A stretch of DNA of 64,000 nt from Staphylococcus saprophyticus subsp. saprophyticus ATCC 15305 = NCTC 7292 (lineage in GTDB: Bacteria > Bacillota > Bacilli > Staphylococcales > Staphylococcaceae): contig NC_007350.1 in assembly GCF_000010125.1 (NCBI RefSeq), positions 1,798,001 to 1,862,000 on the forward strand, in the 5' to 3' direction. The translations under genes and the position numbers were made by a program. The notes below the pieces were generated by a model that saw only the letters and a list, made by a program, of their open reading frames with translations, did not search any database and was not told the DNA's origin. Positions 29,356 to 38,314 of the stretch are shown in pieces; within the stretch, counting starts at the first letter, position 1; every line of letters starts with the position of its first letter.

Positions 29356-30345
29356 TTATGACATTAATCTGATTAATTCGTAGCGTTCAATATCACCAAA
29401 ATAATGATAAATATCGTAATTTGAAAGTGCTTCTTCTATACTATCGAATTCATGCATTGTACCCTCTAGTGCATTTTCTAATTCAGTTATGTCCCCTTCA
29501 CCGAAAAAGTCACCGAAAATTTTTGCATGCTCAATCCGACCTTTTTTTACATCTAATTTTATTTGAACGAAACCTTTTTCAAATTTTTCTTCTCTTTCAA
29601 AATTATATTTTGGATTCCTACCGTAATTCCATTCCCATGTACGGTATTTTTCATTACTTAGTTGTTCAATTTTTTTCCAATCGTCATCAGTTAATATATA
29701 TTCTTCTACTTGCGTAGCTTCTCCAAAAATTGTTTTTAAAATTATTTCCTTAAATCGATCAATATCTAAAGGTTCATCTAAAAACTCAGAAATATTGGCT
29801 ACTCTGCTTCTTACTGATTTGATACCTTTCGATTTAATCTTTGCTGGATTAACTTTCAATGCATTTTGGACTTCATTCAATTCACTATTTAGCATTAATG
29901 TGCCATGACTAAACATACGATCCTTTACTTTGACCATAGCATTACCTGATATTTTTGCACTACCTACTTGAATGTCATTTCTACCACTCATGTCAGCATC
30001 AACGCCTAATGATTGTAATGCCTCAACAATCGGCTCTGTGAATTTTTTGAAATTATGGAAACTGTTACCATCATCATCAGTTACAAAACTAAAGTTTAAA
30101 TTGCCTGTGTCATGGTATACTGCTCCTCCACCAGATATACGTCTAACGACATCAATGCCGTGTTCGTCTATATATGGTTGATTCACTTCTTCAATTGTAT
30201 TTTGATTTTTCCCAATAATAATCGAAGGTCTATTTACATAAAACAAAAAATAACTATCATCTTTTGGCATATTTTTTAAAACATATTCTTCCATTGCCAA
30301 ATTTAATGTTGGATCTGTAATGTCGTTGTTACTAATAAACTTCAT
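29356..30345 (-). CDS. lplA: Lipoate-protein ligase A
   Basis: Attaches free lipoate, via lipoyl-AMP, to lipoyl domains in the cytosol (GcvH and/or the E2 proteins of the 2-oxoacid dehydrogenases). The 329-residue product has the family loop RRISGGGAVYHDTGNLNFSF (residues 69-88) and the catalytic Lys in GSAKISGNAMVKVKDR. A C-terminal accessory domain is present, as in full-length LplA1/LplJ enzymes. Staphylococci can have two paralogues; the length and comK neighbourhood fit the LplA1/LplJ type. Confidence 0.92.
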   Translation of the reverse strand: MKFISNNDITDPTLNLAMEEYVLKNMPKDDSYFLFYVNRPSIIIGKNQNTIEEVNQPYIDEHGIDVVRRISGGGAVYHDTGNLNFSFVTDDDGNSFHNFKKFTEPIVEALQSLGVDADMSGRNDIQVGSAKISGNAMVKVKDRMFSHGTLMLNSELNEVQNALKVNPAKIKSKGIKSVRSRVANISEFLDEPLDIDRFKEIILKTIFGEATQVEEYILTDDDWKKIEQLSNEKYRTWEWNYGRNPKYNFEREEKFEKGFVQIKLDVKKGRIEHAKIFGDFFGEGDITELENALEGTMHEFDSIEEALSNYDIYHYFGDIERYELIRLMS

Positions 30346-30545
30346 CTACTGCACTCCTTTTCCATAAATATATGCCCTTACCCTATTTATGCTATATTTT
30401 CACAAAAATTGCCAATCATTCACTTTGATATTTTGCTAAAAATTGAAAATTGTTTTACATCATGCAATTTAATGGTTTTTTGTTTATTTGTCTGCCGATT
30501 TTTTGTATAATACTATCTAGTTAGCATTTCTAGGGAGGACTAAAA

Positions 30546-30731
30546 ATGACTGTTGCAGAAGTGGGAAATATCGTAGAATTTTATGACGGCTTAAAAGGTC
30601 GAGTTGAAAAAATTAATGACAACTCAGTAATTGTTGATTTAACAATTATGGAGAACTTCGAAGAACTAGACTTGCCAGAAAAAACTGTCATTAATCACAA
30701 ACGATACACAATCGTCGAACAAGAAGGATAG
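30546..30731 (+). CDS. DUF2187 (YkvS-like) small protein
   Basis: A soluble protein of 61 residues with a KOW/SH3-like beta pattern: GNIVEFYDGLKGRVEKINDNSVIVDLT. This is typical of DUF2187 proteins found in Bacillales. The ribosome site is GGGAGGA. A TATAAT box at 30506-30511 may be its -10, although the -35 is poor. It is probably cotranscribed with the next gene, which begins five bases after its stop. Function unknown. Confidence 0.8.
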   Translation: MTVAEVGNIVEFYDGLKGRVEKINDNSVIVDLTIMENFEELDLPEKTVINHKRYTIVEQEG

Positions 30732-30736
30732 TTAAA

Positions 30737-31339
30737 ATGAATAGAATTTCTAAGGCACTAATTTGGTTTGTCGTAAGTTTCATAGTATTCCACATTATTC
30801 TTTTGGTAATGTGGGGCGAGAAACAAGAATATTGGTATCTTTATACGGGCATTATGCTAATTGCTGGTATCAGTTATATCTTTTATCAGAGAGATATTGA
30901 ATCTAAACGTTTACTCACATCACTAGGTGTGGGCATTATTACTGGTATTGTATTGATTATTATTCAACTTATTATCGCAGCAATTGCTTCTGATATAAAA
31001 TATGCTGAATTAATCAAAGAACTCACACGTACGGGTGTCTATTATAAATGGCAAATGTTAGTAACATTAGTCTTTGTTATACCTTGTCATGAGCTTTACA
31101 TGAGAACTGTTTTACAAAAAGAATTAATAAAATTAAATATCCCAAGTTGGTTAAGTATTATAATTACAGCATTATGTTCTGCTTCATTATTTTACTATCT
31201 TGACAACTTATGGATTGTTTTCTTTGTATTTATTGTACAAATGGCACTTTCATTAAGTTATTTCTATACACGTAGAATAGCAACAACTGTTGTAGCTCAA
31301 ATTGTAGCAGTTGTTATCTTATTAATATTCAACGTATAA
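30737..31339 (+). CDS. CPBP-like membrane protein, probably inactive as protease
   Basis: An integral membrane protein of 200 residues with about six helices. The HELYMRTVLQKEL segment (about residues 116-128) aligns with the EExxxR motif of CPBP (CAAX) intramembrane proteases, but the first Glu is His. The next expected motif, FxxxH, reads LFYYLD, so the metal/catalytic residues are not conserved. It may be a structural relative, such as an immunity-like or chaperone protein. It is linked to the DUF2187 gene by a 5-base gap. Confidence 0.68.
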   Translation: MNRISKALIWFVVSFIVFHIILLVMWGEKQEYWYLYTGIMLIAGISYIFYQRDIESKRLLTSLGVGIITGIVLIIIQLIIAAIASDIKYAELIKELTRTGVYYKWQMLVTLVFVIPCHELYMRTVLQKELIKLNIPSWLSIIITALCSASLFYYLDNLWIVFFVFIVQMALSLSYFYTRRIATTVVAQIVAVVILLIFNV

Positions 31340-31385
31340 ACCTATACGATTATTAATAAACGTTGGGACTTCAATACCCTTCTCA

Positions 31386-31437
31386 AATGAAAAGGAGTCT
31401 GAGACATAAATAGTTGTCTCAGACTCTTTTTCATTTA
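31386..31437. terminator. Strong hairpin after the CPBP-like gene
   Basis: A 20-bp stem with one mismatch (31386-31405 with 31416-31435) contains the GAGTCTGAGAC/GTCTCAGACTC core and a T-rich 3' arm. It is probably the terminator of the DUF2187-CPBP unit and begins the repeat region that follows. Confidence 0.82.
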
Positions 31438-31481
31438 GGCAGCAGATGACTGAATTGAAAATGTAAAGTCTCACTGATTTA

Positions 31482-31585
31482 AAGAACTACTTTTTCAATT
31501 TATGAAAATCAGTAGTTCTTATGCATAAGCCAAAGCTTATGTATTCTGCATAAAATTCTAGGAGACTTATGCATGGGCTTTAGCT
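31482..31585. repeat. Dispersed two-hairpin intergenic repeat, copy 2
   Basis: The long hairpin 31482-31520 (AAGAACTACT, inner TTTCA/TGAAA, then AGTAGTTCTT) is followed by a CATAAGC/GCTTATG hairpin. Next comes a GCATGGGCTTTAGCTCAGAT segment matching copy 1 at 20123-20142. Copy 2 holds about 40 extra bases between the two halves. No ORF. Confidence 0.8.
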
Positions 31586-31853
31586 CAGATAAACATTTCA
31601 ATCCTAGTCATCCTTGCCTTGATTGCATACGTGGGACTACGAAATCTCTATTTAAAAATTTGATTTCTGTCCCACTCCCCTTTCGTTATTAACATTTTGC
31701 ACTTTTGGAGATTCATTCAAGCTATTGAAAGTTAGCGATACAAAACGATATTTATACAATGCGCCCGAGAGTCAGGATGTTACAACATCATATAATCTTT
31801 AATTTAATATTCTAAATAAAGATACTTTCGTATAATTTTGCAAAAAGTAAAGA
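31586..31853. other. Intergenic region with a GTGGGAC hairpin
   Basis: Noncoding. A hairpin (GTGGGACxxxGAAATC paired with GATTTCxGTCCCAC, about 31631-31676) is the only strong structure. It lies just beyond repeat copy 2 and may belong to the same composite element. A similar but short GGGAC/GTCCC hairpin occurs at 58151-58167. Confidence 0.6.
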
Positions 31854-31899
31854 AAACGTCAATTTCTATATTATCTCAATAGAAATTGACGTTTATTTT
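31854..31899. terminator. Terminator downstream of the metallophosphatase gene
   Basis: A perfect 16-bp stem (31854-31869 with 31879-31894) with A and T runs on the two sides. It can end the leftward nucleotidase-like gene and any rightward transcript. Confidence 0.9.
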
Positions 31900-31929
31900 T
31901 AGTCAAAGTTACTTATATACTAGACCTGC

Positions 31930-33438
31930 TTATATTAAAACTTCAAATGTCTGTTTTTGTTTTATTTTATATTGGTCATCTTTCAAATTTCGTGAAATCA
32001 ATTCAACCATCGTAATTTCACCTGTTTCATGAATAACTGCTTGCTCTAAATATTGTTTATAATTTCTGTAGCAATAATCTGTCATACTTACGCGATACAT
32101 ATGATCTAATGTTATATTATTTAATTGAACTCTTTCAAATGGCAATGCATTCATATCAATTGTATAGTCCACACCTTGCCAAAATGTACAGAGTGTTTCA
32201 TCCACAATAGTTAAGCTTAACGAACCTCCACTAAATTCAATATGTGCATAACAATATTCTAAAATTTCTTTTATTTGTTGACCTTTCAAAGTTAAATCAA
32301 TTGGTACATCTGGATGAGGATATGCATTATATAATGCCTCATTAGTAATTTGTCCAGATAATCCAGTTTCGCCGCTTGTAGGCAAATGGACACAGGAAAT
32401 ATCATAATCAAATTTGCGACGTATACTATCATGTAATAGTTGGGTAAATGCATGGGGTTTGGTAATCACGTCATCTAACCCATCAATATGTGCATCTATA
32501 TCTTTATTTGTTAAAATTTCTTTTCCCCAATGTTCAACTGTTTTTCGATCATAATAAGTTAAATCTAATAACGCTTCATCTTCTTTATATTCATTTAAAT
32601 CAACGATTTTTGATTCTACATTTTCTAATTCGAATGAATTCGTTCGCTTTTTAAAATTGATTTTCACGTGGATTAACTGTTCTGCATTTTGGCCAGCTTG
32701 AACATATAAAGTTTTTTCATCTTTTCCAATAAATGTTTGATGCTGATGACCAGTAATAAGCAAATCGATGACACCTAAGGTTTGCATTAGTTTTTCTGCT
32801 TCATTCACATTTTGCTCACGTTCATTTGATGACTTATTAAGCTGATCTAATCCCCCATGATAAATGACAATTAGAAATTCTGGCATCTCTGTTTCGTGAA
32901 TAAATCGAATCCATCGCTTAGAAGACAGCAAGGTTTTTTCAATTTGTACATCATTCTCCATTTCAAAATGCTCTCTCTCCATTAAACCGTCCGAAGTTAA
33001 TCCAACGATTGCAATTTTAACACCTTCTATTTCTTTAATTGTATAAGGCGTTGAAAAATAAGGCTCACGTGTTTTCTTATATTCAATATTGGCAGAAAGC
33101 CATGGAAATCTCGATAATGAAACTGCTCTAGAAAAGAAGGATAATCCAAATTTGAATTCATTAGGACTAATGCCACTTGCATCATATTGCATGGCGTTCA
33201 TTAATTTTATCATTGGATGGCGTTTATATGGCGCTACCACAGCGTAGTAAAACGCAGCCAGAGAACCCGCTAAACTCCCGCCACTATCTAGTAAAATGAC
33301 ATGTTCATTTTCTTCTCTTTTCGATTTAACATACGTACCAGCTCGATAGATATTAGAACCATTATCTCCATTTAGAAAATAACTATGCATATCTGAAGTA
33401 GCAATAACATCAATTGCAATCTTTTCACTTTTTTTCAT
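31930..33438 (-). CDS. Cytosolic metallophosphoesterase, 5'-nucleotidase family (YunD-like)
   Basis: A 502-residue two-domain protein of the UshA/5'-nucleotidase family. The N-terminal metallophosphatase domain shows DMHSY (metal site), the NGDN and DSGG blocks, NIEYKK, and the GHQHQTF motif. The C-terminal substrate domain spans about residues 300-480. Unlike exported family members there is no signal peptide, so it should be cytosolic, like B. subtilis YunD. The substrate (nucleotide, UDP-sugar or other) is not clear. It has a GAGGAGAG ribosome site and is probably transcribed alone. Confidence 0.82.
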   Translation of the reverse strand: MKKSEKIAIDVIATSDMHSYFLNGDNGSNIYRAGTYVKSKREENEHVILLDSGGSLAGSLAAFYYAVVAPYKRHPMIKLMNAMQYDASGISPNEFKFGLSFFSRAVSLSRFPWLSANIEYKKTREPYFSTPYTIKEIEGVKIAIVGLTSDGLMEREHFEMENDVQIEKTLLSSKRWIRFIHETEMPEFLIVIYHGGLDQLNKSSNEREQNVNEAEKLMQTLGVIDLLITGHQHQTFIGKDEKTLYVQAGQNAEQLIHVKINFKKRTNSFELENVESKIVDLNEYKEDEALLDLTYYDRKTVEHWGKEILTNKDIDAHIDGLDDVITKPHAFTQLLHDSIRRKFDYDISCVHLPTSGETGLSGQITNEALYNAYPHPDVPIDLTLKGQQIKEILEYCYAHIEFSGGSLSLTIVDETLCTFWQGVDYTIDMNALPFERVQLNNITLDHMYRVSMTDYCYRNYKQYLEQAVIHETGEITMVELISRNLKDDQYKIKQKQTFEVLI

Positions 33439-33539
33439 ATGCCTCTCTCCTCGTTAATCACAGTTTAACATGTTTTTAAATTACGTCGATACTAATATCT
33501 TATCTTCATTATTTATAACTATATTAAAAATAGATAATT

Positions 33540-33583
33540 AAAAAACACTTAATTGAATTTGTCGTTCAACTAAGTGTTTTTTT
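33540..33583. terminator. Terminator of the htrA2-ktrD transcript
   Basis: A stem of AAAACACTTA and TTGAA paired with TTCAA and TAAGTGTTTT, with one mismatch, and T runs on both strands. It lies just after ktrD on the minus strand. Confidence 0.87.
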
Positions 33584-33603
33584 AGGATTCTATGCTCATC
33601 ACA

Positions 33604-34962
33604 TTATCCAATTTGCACACGTTCTTTTGGATAATGGAATTTATCTGGTTCTCTACGTCCACCAATCATTATAATAAAGCTAATTAAACCTACACGTCCG
33701 ATAAACATTAATATCATAAGTGTAACTTTCGACATATCATTAAAATCGCCAGTGACACCTAATGATAACCCACACGTTCCGAACGCAGACATCACCTCAA
33801 AAAAGCCTTGAAGAAATGAAATTTTACCATTCTCAACAACTAATATAAAAATCGTCGCTGCAAAAGTTAAAATACCTGCCATTGTGAACACTGCAAATGA
33901 TCGTTGAACATCTGTTGTATGTATCTCACGATTAAATGCTTTAATTGACAATTTCTCGCTATTATTATTAAAGTTCAATAAAAATAAGATTAAAATTGCA
34001 AATGTTGTTGTTCTAATACCACCACCGACCGAGCTTGGTGATGACCCAATAAACATCAAGATGCTCATAATCACGTTCGTACCTTCACCAAAATGACTTA
34101 CATCAATTGTCTGTAATCCAGCACTTCTCGTCGTTGCAGATTGGAACAAAGCATAGAATAACGATTTGTGCCAAGACATATTTTGGAATGCATGGTTATA
34201 TTCAAATAGTAAAATGATAATGACACCAAATACAAATAGTACTAAATACGTTACTGTTGTTATTTTAGCAAATAATGAAAATCTAAAATTAGGGATTCTA
34301 TTTTTAATATATGCCTTCACTTCAATTAACACAGGAAAGCCAATCGAACCTAATATAATTAAAAACATTACAATGGTTTGCACAAAATAATCATTAGCAT
34401 ATGGAATCAAGGATTGACCGGTAATATCTAAACCACCATTCGTCGTTGCCGATACTGCAACAAAGAACCCTTGCATGATAGCATACTGCAAATCAGGGTT
34501 ATCTCGATAAAAATAGAACGTTAATAATGCTGCACCAACCACCTCGATTATTAAAATGGTACGCACGATATCGAGAATTAATTTAACTGTACCACTCATT
34601 GTATCTTTATTATTATCCAACATAATTAACTGTCTTTCACGCATACCAATATGTTTACCAAGTACTACCCACAACATTGTTCCAATTGCCATTACACCAA
34701 TACCGCCAATGTTTAGGATGATCATGATGATAATTTGTCCAAACGTCGTATATGTTTCTACAATATTAACTGGTGATAACCCTGTAACACTCACACCTGA
34801 AACAGCAACAAACAATGAATCGATTGGGTCTACAGAGACACCTGCTTTATGAACATAAGGTAAGTTCAACAGTAAGAATGCCACGATAATCGCAACTATA
34901 TAATACATCACAATACCTTGTTGAGGACTTGATTTTTTAAATAATTGATTGAAAATGGACAA
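33604..34962 (-). CDS. ktrD: Ktr-type K+ transporter membrane subunit (KtrD)
   Basis: The pore subunit of a Na+-dependent K+ uptake system; the cytosolic partner KtrC/KtrA is encoded elsewhere. The 452-residue protein has four M1-P-M2 repeats with pore-loop glycines visible in SGVSVTGLSP, SATTNGGLDITG, SATTRSAGLQT and SAFGTCGLSLG. I name it ktrD rather than ktrB from its place downstream of htrA and upstream of the men genes, as in S. aureus. It uses a TTG start with GAGGTGAG upstream, 18 bases after htrA2, so both are in one operon. Confidence 0.85.
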   Translation of the reverse strand: MSIFNQLFKKSSPQQGIVMYYIVAIIVAFLLLNLPYVHKAGVSVDPIDSLFVAVSGVSVTGLSPVNIVETYTTFGQIIIMIILNIGGIGVMAIGTMLWVVLGKHIGMRERQLIMLDNNKDTMSGTVKLILDIVRTILIIEVVGAALLTFYFYRDNPDLQYAIMQGFFVAVSATTNGGLDITGQSLIPYANDYFVQTIVMFLIILGSIGFPVLIEVKAYIKNRIPNFRFSLFAKITTVTYLVLFVFGVIIILLFEYNHAFQNMSWHKSLFYALFQSATTRSAGLQTIDVSHFGEGTNVIMSILMFIGSSPSSVGGGIRTTTFAILILFLLNFNNNSEKLSIKAFNREIHTTDVQRSFAVFTMAGILTFAATIFILVVENGKISFLQGFFEVMSAFGTCGLSLGVTGDFNDMSKVTLMILMFIGRVGLISFIIMIGGRREPDKFHYPKERVQIG

Positions 34963-34980
34963 CGCGTACTCACCTCAACG

Positions 34981-36774
34981 CTACTTCAATTTAATCTTGA
35001 TATCTTGCTCTTTACCATCTCTATATATTTTTGCTGGCAATGTATCTAAATCATCTTTATGACTAAAAATAATCTGTCTATATCTTAGATTATCTTCAAC
35101 TTCTTTACCATCTAATTCTACTATTACATCATTTTTTTGCAACCCAGATTTTTCACCTAAACTATTGTCTTTTACATCTCCAATGACAACACCTTTATTA
35201 ACCTCTTCAGGTAAGTTAAGGGATTGATGCGTAGCTTCATCCATATCTTTAACATTCGCGATTTTTATGCCAGTATTAGGATATTTAACTTCACCTTTTG
35301 CTTCAAGTTGTTTGGCAATAGATTCAGCGTCATTGACTGGGATTGCAAATGCAATTCCTTCAACATGATCCATATCAATTTTTAAAGAAGCTATACCAAT
35401 CAATTTACCATTTTTATCAATAACACCACCACCTGAATTACCAGGATTAACAGGTGCATCCATTTGAAAAGCGCTCATGAGCACATCATATTGATTATCC
35501 TTATCGATATCAACTGGCACATGACGATTTAATCCAGACACGATACCTTCTGAAACACTACCTTTAAAGTCAACACCTAGTGGGTTCCCTACGACAATAA
35601 TAGGCTCACCGAGGACTAATGTACTGGAATCACCCATTTTAATTGATTTAACATCACTACCTGATTTTATTTTGGTTTTAACTACTGCAATATCAGAAAA
35701 TTTGTCTGTTCCAATGACCTTACCAATAGATGTATCATTATTACCGTATGTAATTTTTTGTTCCTTTTTATCACCTACAACATGCGCATTCGTCATGATA
35801 AAAATAGAGTCGCCCACTTTTTTGTAGACGACACCTGATCCTAATTCATTTTCTTTTCCTGCTTCTTGTGTCTCTTTCTCCGCAGATGAACTATTATTAC
35901 TTGTATCATTTTCGACTGTTACGATGGAATGAATGGCACTATTCGCACTTTTCATTGTATCTGTATATGTTTTTTCTTTATTAGCATTATCGCTGCTTTG
36001 GAATATATTATCCTTCGTGTTTCCATTATGATCTACATTATTAAAGATGGCATTAATTAAGACAATTAACAAAATAACTGCCAATACAATTAGTACTTTC
36101 GCCCAGTGTTCTTTGAAGAAATACTTAACTTTATCTATTAAAGTTGGTTGGTCACTATGTCTGTGTTGGTCAGATTTATCATCTGTCTGTCCAGACTTAT
36201 GATTTCTGGCAATATTGTTATGAACCTTATCTGAGTTATCTTCTTCAATATACTGATTAACCCTTGACTGTTGCGCTTCTTCAGAATAAAAATAATCATC
36301 ATGTAAACGGTCTTTGTTAGTAGACGCATTTACATCTATATCTGAATCATTTGATATTTCGTTGGTTTTTAAATAACCATTTGTTTCATTTGTCGTTGAT
36401 GCCACTTCAACATCATCTTTGGCTATATCCGATGTAGGCGAAACTTCTTCTGGTTGTTGCTTAGATACATGATTCAGAGCGTTATCTTCAGATGGTTCAA
36501 ATTCACTTTCTGAATTACTGCTATTTCGTTTCGTAGCCATTGCTTGTTGCTGCTGAATTTCTTCTTGTGTTAGTTTTTCTATGCGTGCTTTTCTTAAATT
36601 TTCTTTAACACGTTCTTCGTTATTCTTTGCTAATTTTTCCGCTTTTTCAGCCCGTTGTTTTCTAGCTTTACGTTCCATTTGGACACGTTGTTCCCGTTCT
36701 TCATTGTGAAAATATTCTCGTCTTTTACGACCATATTTCTCTCTTGGGATCACATGTTTTTTATCATTCGCCAC
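34981..36774 (-). CDS. htrA2: HtrA-like membrane serine protease (HtrA2)
   Basis: A surface protease/chaperone for misfolded exported proteins. The 597-residue protein has a long charged cytosolic part (residues 1-222, very rich in Lys/Arg/Glu then Asn/Ser/Asp) and a single helix at about 226-245. The trypsin-like domain has His331 (TNAHVVG), Asp361 (FSDIAVVK) and Ser447 (NPGNSGGG). One PDZ domain lies at about 500-590. It corresponds to the larger of the two S. aureus HtrA proteins but looks shorter in the N-terminal charged region. It is the first gene of an operon with ktrD; GGGGGG precedes ATG. Confidence 0.87.
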
Positions 36775-37099
36775 AAAAACGCCCCCCTAAACTACATCTT
36801 TTCTATACTATCCATTATGACATATCATTAAGGATTTTTCCGATTTATTTTACTAGTACACACAAATATTCATACTGAATTCTATTTTGATTGAGTGTGT
36901 AAATGTATTGCAGAAATCGCCAAATTTACTATTTAGCTATTATATTTTCAAATATTTTATCATTTATACCTTAGCTTTGATTATAAGCTCTTTTTATACA
37001 AATTTCTAACTTTATCTCATTTTCTCTTTAAATAATTTAAGCAGATATTTTTAAATTTACTTAAACAATCATTATTTAAAATAAACTATTTTCTGCAAA
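36775..37099. other. Intergenic region upstream of htrA2
   Basis: AT-rich DNA of about 325 bases that should contain the htrA2-ktrD promoter. I see no ORF with a ribosome site and no repeat in common with the other intergenic regions. Confidence 0.45.
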
Positions 37100-37131
37100 C
37101 AAAAAACTGAAAAGCACAATGGCTTTCCAGT
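37100..37131 (-). terminator. Terminator of the TerC-family gene
   Basis: A stem of ACTG and AAAGC paired with GCTTT and CAGT (one bulge), followed on the minus strand by six T. Confidence 0.8.
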
Positions 37132-37145
37132 CTAATAATAAATGA

Positions 37146-37946
37146 TTATTTTTTCTCTTCTTTTTTATTTTGACGAACTGACGTCAACCAACCAATTAGA
37201 ACTAATAATATCATAACTGTCCAGAAGATAGATTGCCATAAAATACTGTGTGGGAAGTGTTCAGGTAAAATTAAAATGTCTGGGTGCGCTAACACCATAA
37301 CAACAAGTTTAATACCAACCCAACCAACAATGGCAAATGCCGCGCCTTCTAAACCTGGATATTTGTTTAATAAGTTGACAAACCATGTTGCTGCAAAACG
37401 CATAATGATAACACCTATCATACCACCTAAGAACATCACAGCAAATTGACCTAAGTCCATACCACCAAAGTGTATACCAACCGCTGGTAACGTAACTGCT
37501 ATTGCAAGTGCTGCAAGCATTGAGTCTATTGCAAAAGCAATATCTGCAAATTCAACTTTCAATACTGTACCCCAGAATGATTTAGCACTGGCATGAATTT
37601 CTTCTCCATCATCATCAAAATGATGATCGTCGGTACCATCATGCTCTTGCTGATCTTTCTCTTTAAAGAAGGTTATCAAGTTCCGTATTGACATATAAAG
37701 TAGATATATCGCACCTAGTGCTTGTATCCACCAGAAATGCGCTATGATACTGATTAAGAATAAAGAAATAAAACGAAATACAAATGCACCAATCAAACCA
37801 TAAAACAGTGCTTTTTTACGTTGCTCTGGTGGTAAATGTTTCACCATAACAGCCATTACAACTGCATTATCTGCAGCGAGTAAACCTTCTAAAAATACGA
37901 GCACTAATAGTACCCATAGATAAGGTAAAATCAAACTTGGATCCAT
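37146..37946 (-). CDS. mntY: TerC-family manganese exporter (MntY/YkoY-like)
   Basis: An integral membrane protein of 266 residues with about seven helices. TerC-family proteins MeeF/MeeY in Bacillus and MntY in S. aureus export Mn2+. The conserved acidic metal-binding motifs are VFLEGLLAADNAVVMA in helix 1 and VEFADIAFAIDSMLAA in the middle. Between them is a cytosolic His/Asp-rich loop (HDGTDDHHFDDDGEE). The ATG at 37946 has AGGAG 9 bases upstream; an in-frame ATG 30 bases earlier has no site. The long leader contains a yybP-ykoY Mn2+ riboswitch, which strongly supports the function. Confidence 0.87.
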   Translation of the reverse strand: MDPSLILPYLWVLLVLVFLEGLLAADNAVVMAVMVKHLPPEQRKKALFYGLIGAFVFRFISLFLISIIAHFWWIQALGAIYLLYMSIRNLITFFKEKDQQEHDGTDDHHFDDDGEEIHASAKSFWGTVLKVEFADIAFAIDSMLAALAIAVTLPAVGIHFGGMDLGQFAVMFLGGMIGVIIMRFAATWFVNLLNKYPGLEGAAFAIVGWVGIKLVVMVLAHPDILILPEHFPHSILWQSIFWTVMILLVLIGWLTSVRQNKKEEKK

Positions 37947-37976
37947 ATAGGACAACTCCTTTAATTTTTTAAGCAT

Positions 37977-38089
37977 AAAAATAGAGACCTAAGCTAAGCT
38001 AGTGTTTACGTAACTTGCACTTGTCTTCATCATCTATAATGATGTTAAGAACCAACTGGCAATCCATATTCACTATTAGCAAAGGTCTC
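37977..38089 (-). terminator. Riboswitch-controlled long-range terminator
   Basis: On the minus strand, the end of the aptamer (GAGACCT at 38083-38089, GCTAA at 38076-38080, TAGTG at 38071-38075) pairs with TAGTG's complement at 38000-38004, TTAGC at 37993-37997 and AGGTCTC at 37984-37990. A run of five T follows. Because the 5' arm includes the P1 strand of the aptamer, the two structures exclude each other. Confidence 0.7.
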
Positions 38090-38252
38090 ACTCGACAGTT
38101 TTATTCTGCCCACTTTACCGGAAGTTTGATACTTCGTAATGACGATAAAATGACTAAGTTAAAAGATAAATAAGTTGCATTACTTACCATATATAAACGA
38201 TTGTATGCGAAACTCATATATTTTCAACTAAAGTTAAGTTACTCCCCTCTGA
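38076..38252 (-). promoter_or_regulatory. yybP-ykoY manganese riboswitch aptamer
   Basis: The minus strand shows the family hallmarks: AGAGGGGAGTA at its 5' end (38240-38250), an internal CGTCA...ACTTCCGG part (about 38115-38140), and GAGACCTTTGC closing the 3' end (38079-38089). The short P1 pairs CAGAGG with CCTTTG. The class senses Mn2+ and switches on Mn efflux genes, which is just what follows here. The boundaries are approximate. Confidence 0.85.
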
Positions 38253-38285
38253 CAACTGAGTCATAGGTATTCTATTAATATAGTT

Positions 38286-38314
38286 ATTATACACAAAAAT
38301 AAAATTTATAACAA
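38286..38314 (-). promoter_or_regulatory. Promoter of the riboswitch-TerC transcript
   Basis: On the minus strand, TTGTTA (38309-38314) and TATAAT (38286-38291) are separated by exactly 17 bases. The -35 box overlaps the stop region of prfC. The transcript would start near 38279, about 30 bases before the aptamer. Confidence 0.75.

Noticed and set aside
33604..34962. Naming the K+ transporter ktrB.
   Set aside because: The position between htrA2 and the men region corresponds to ktrD in S. aureus; sequence alone would not separate the two with certainty.
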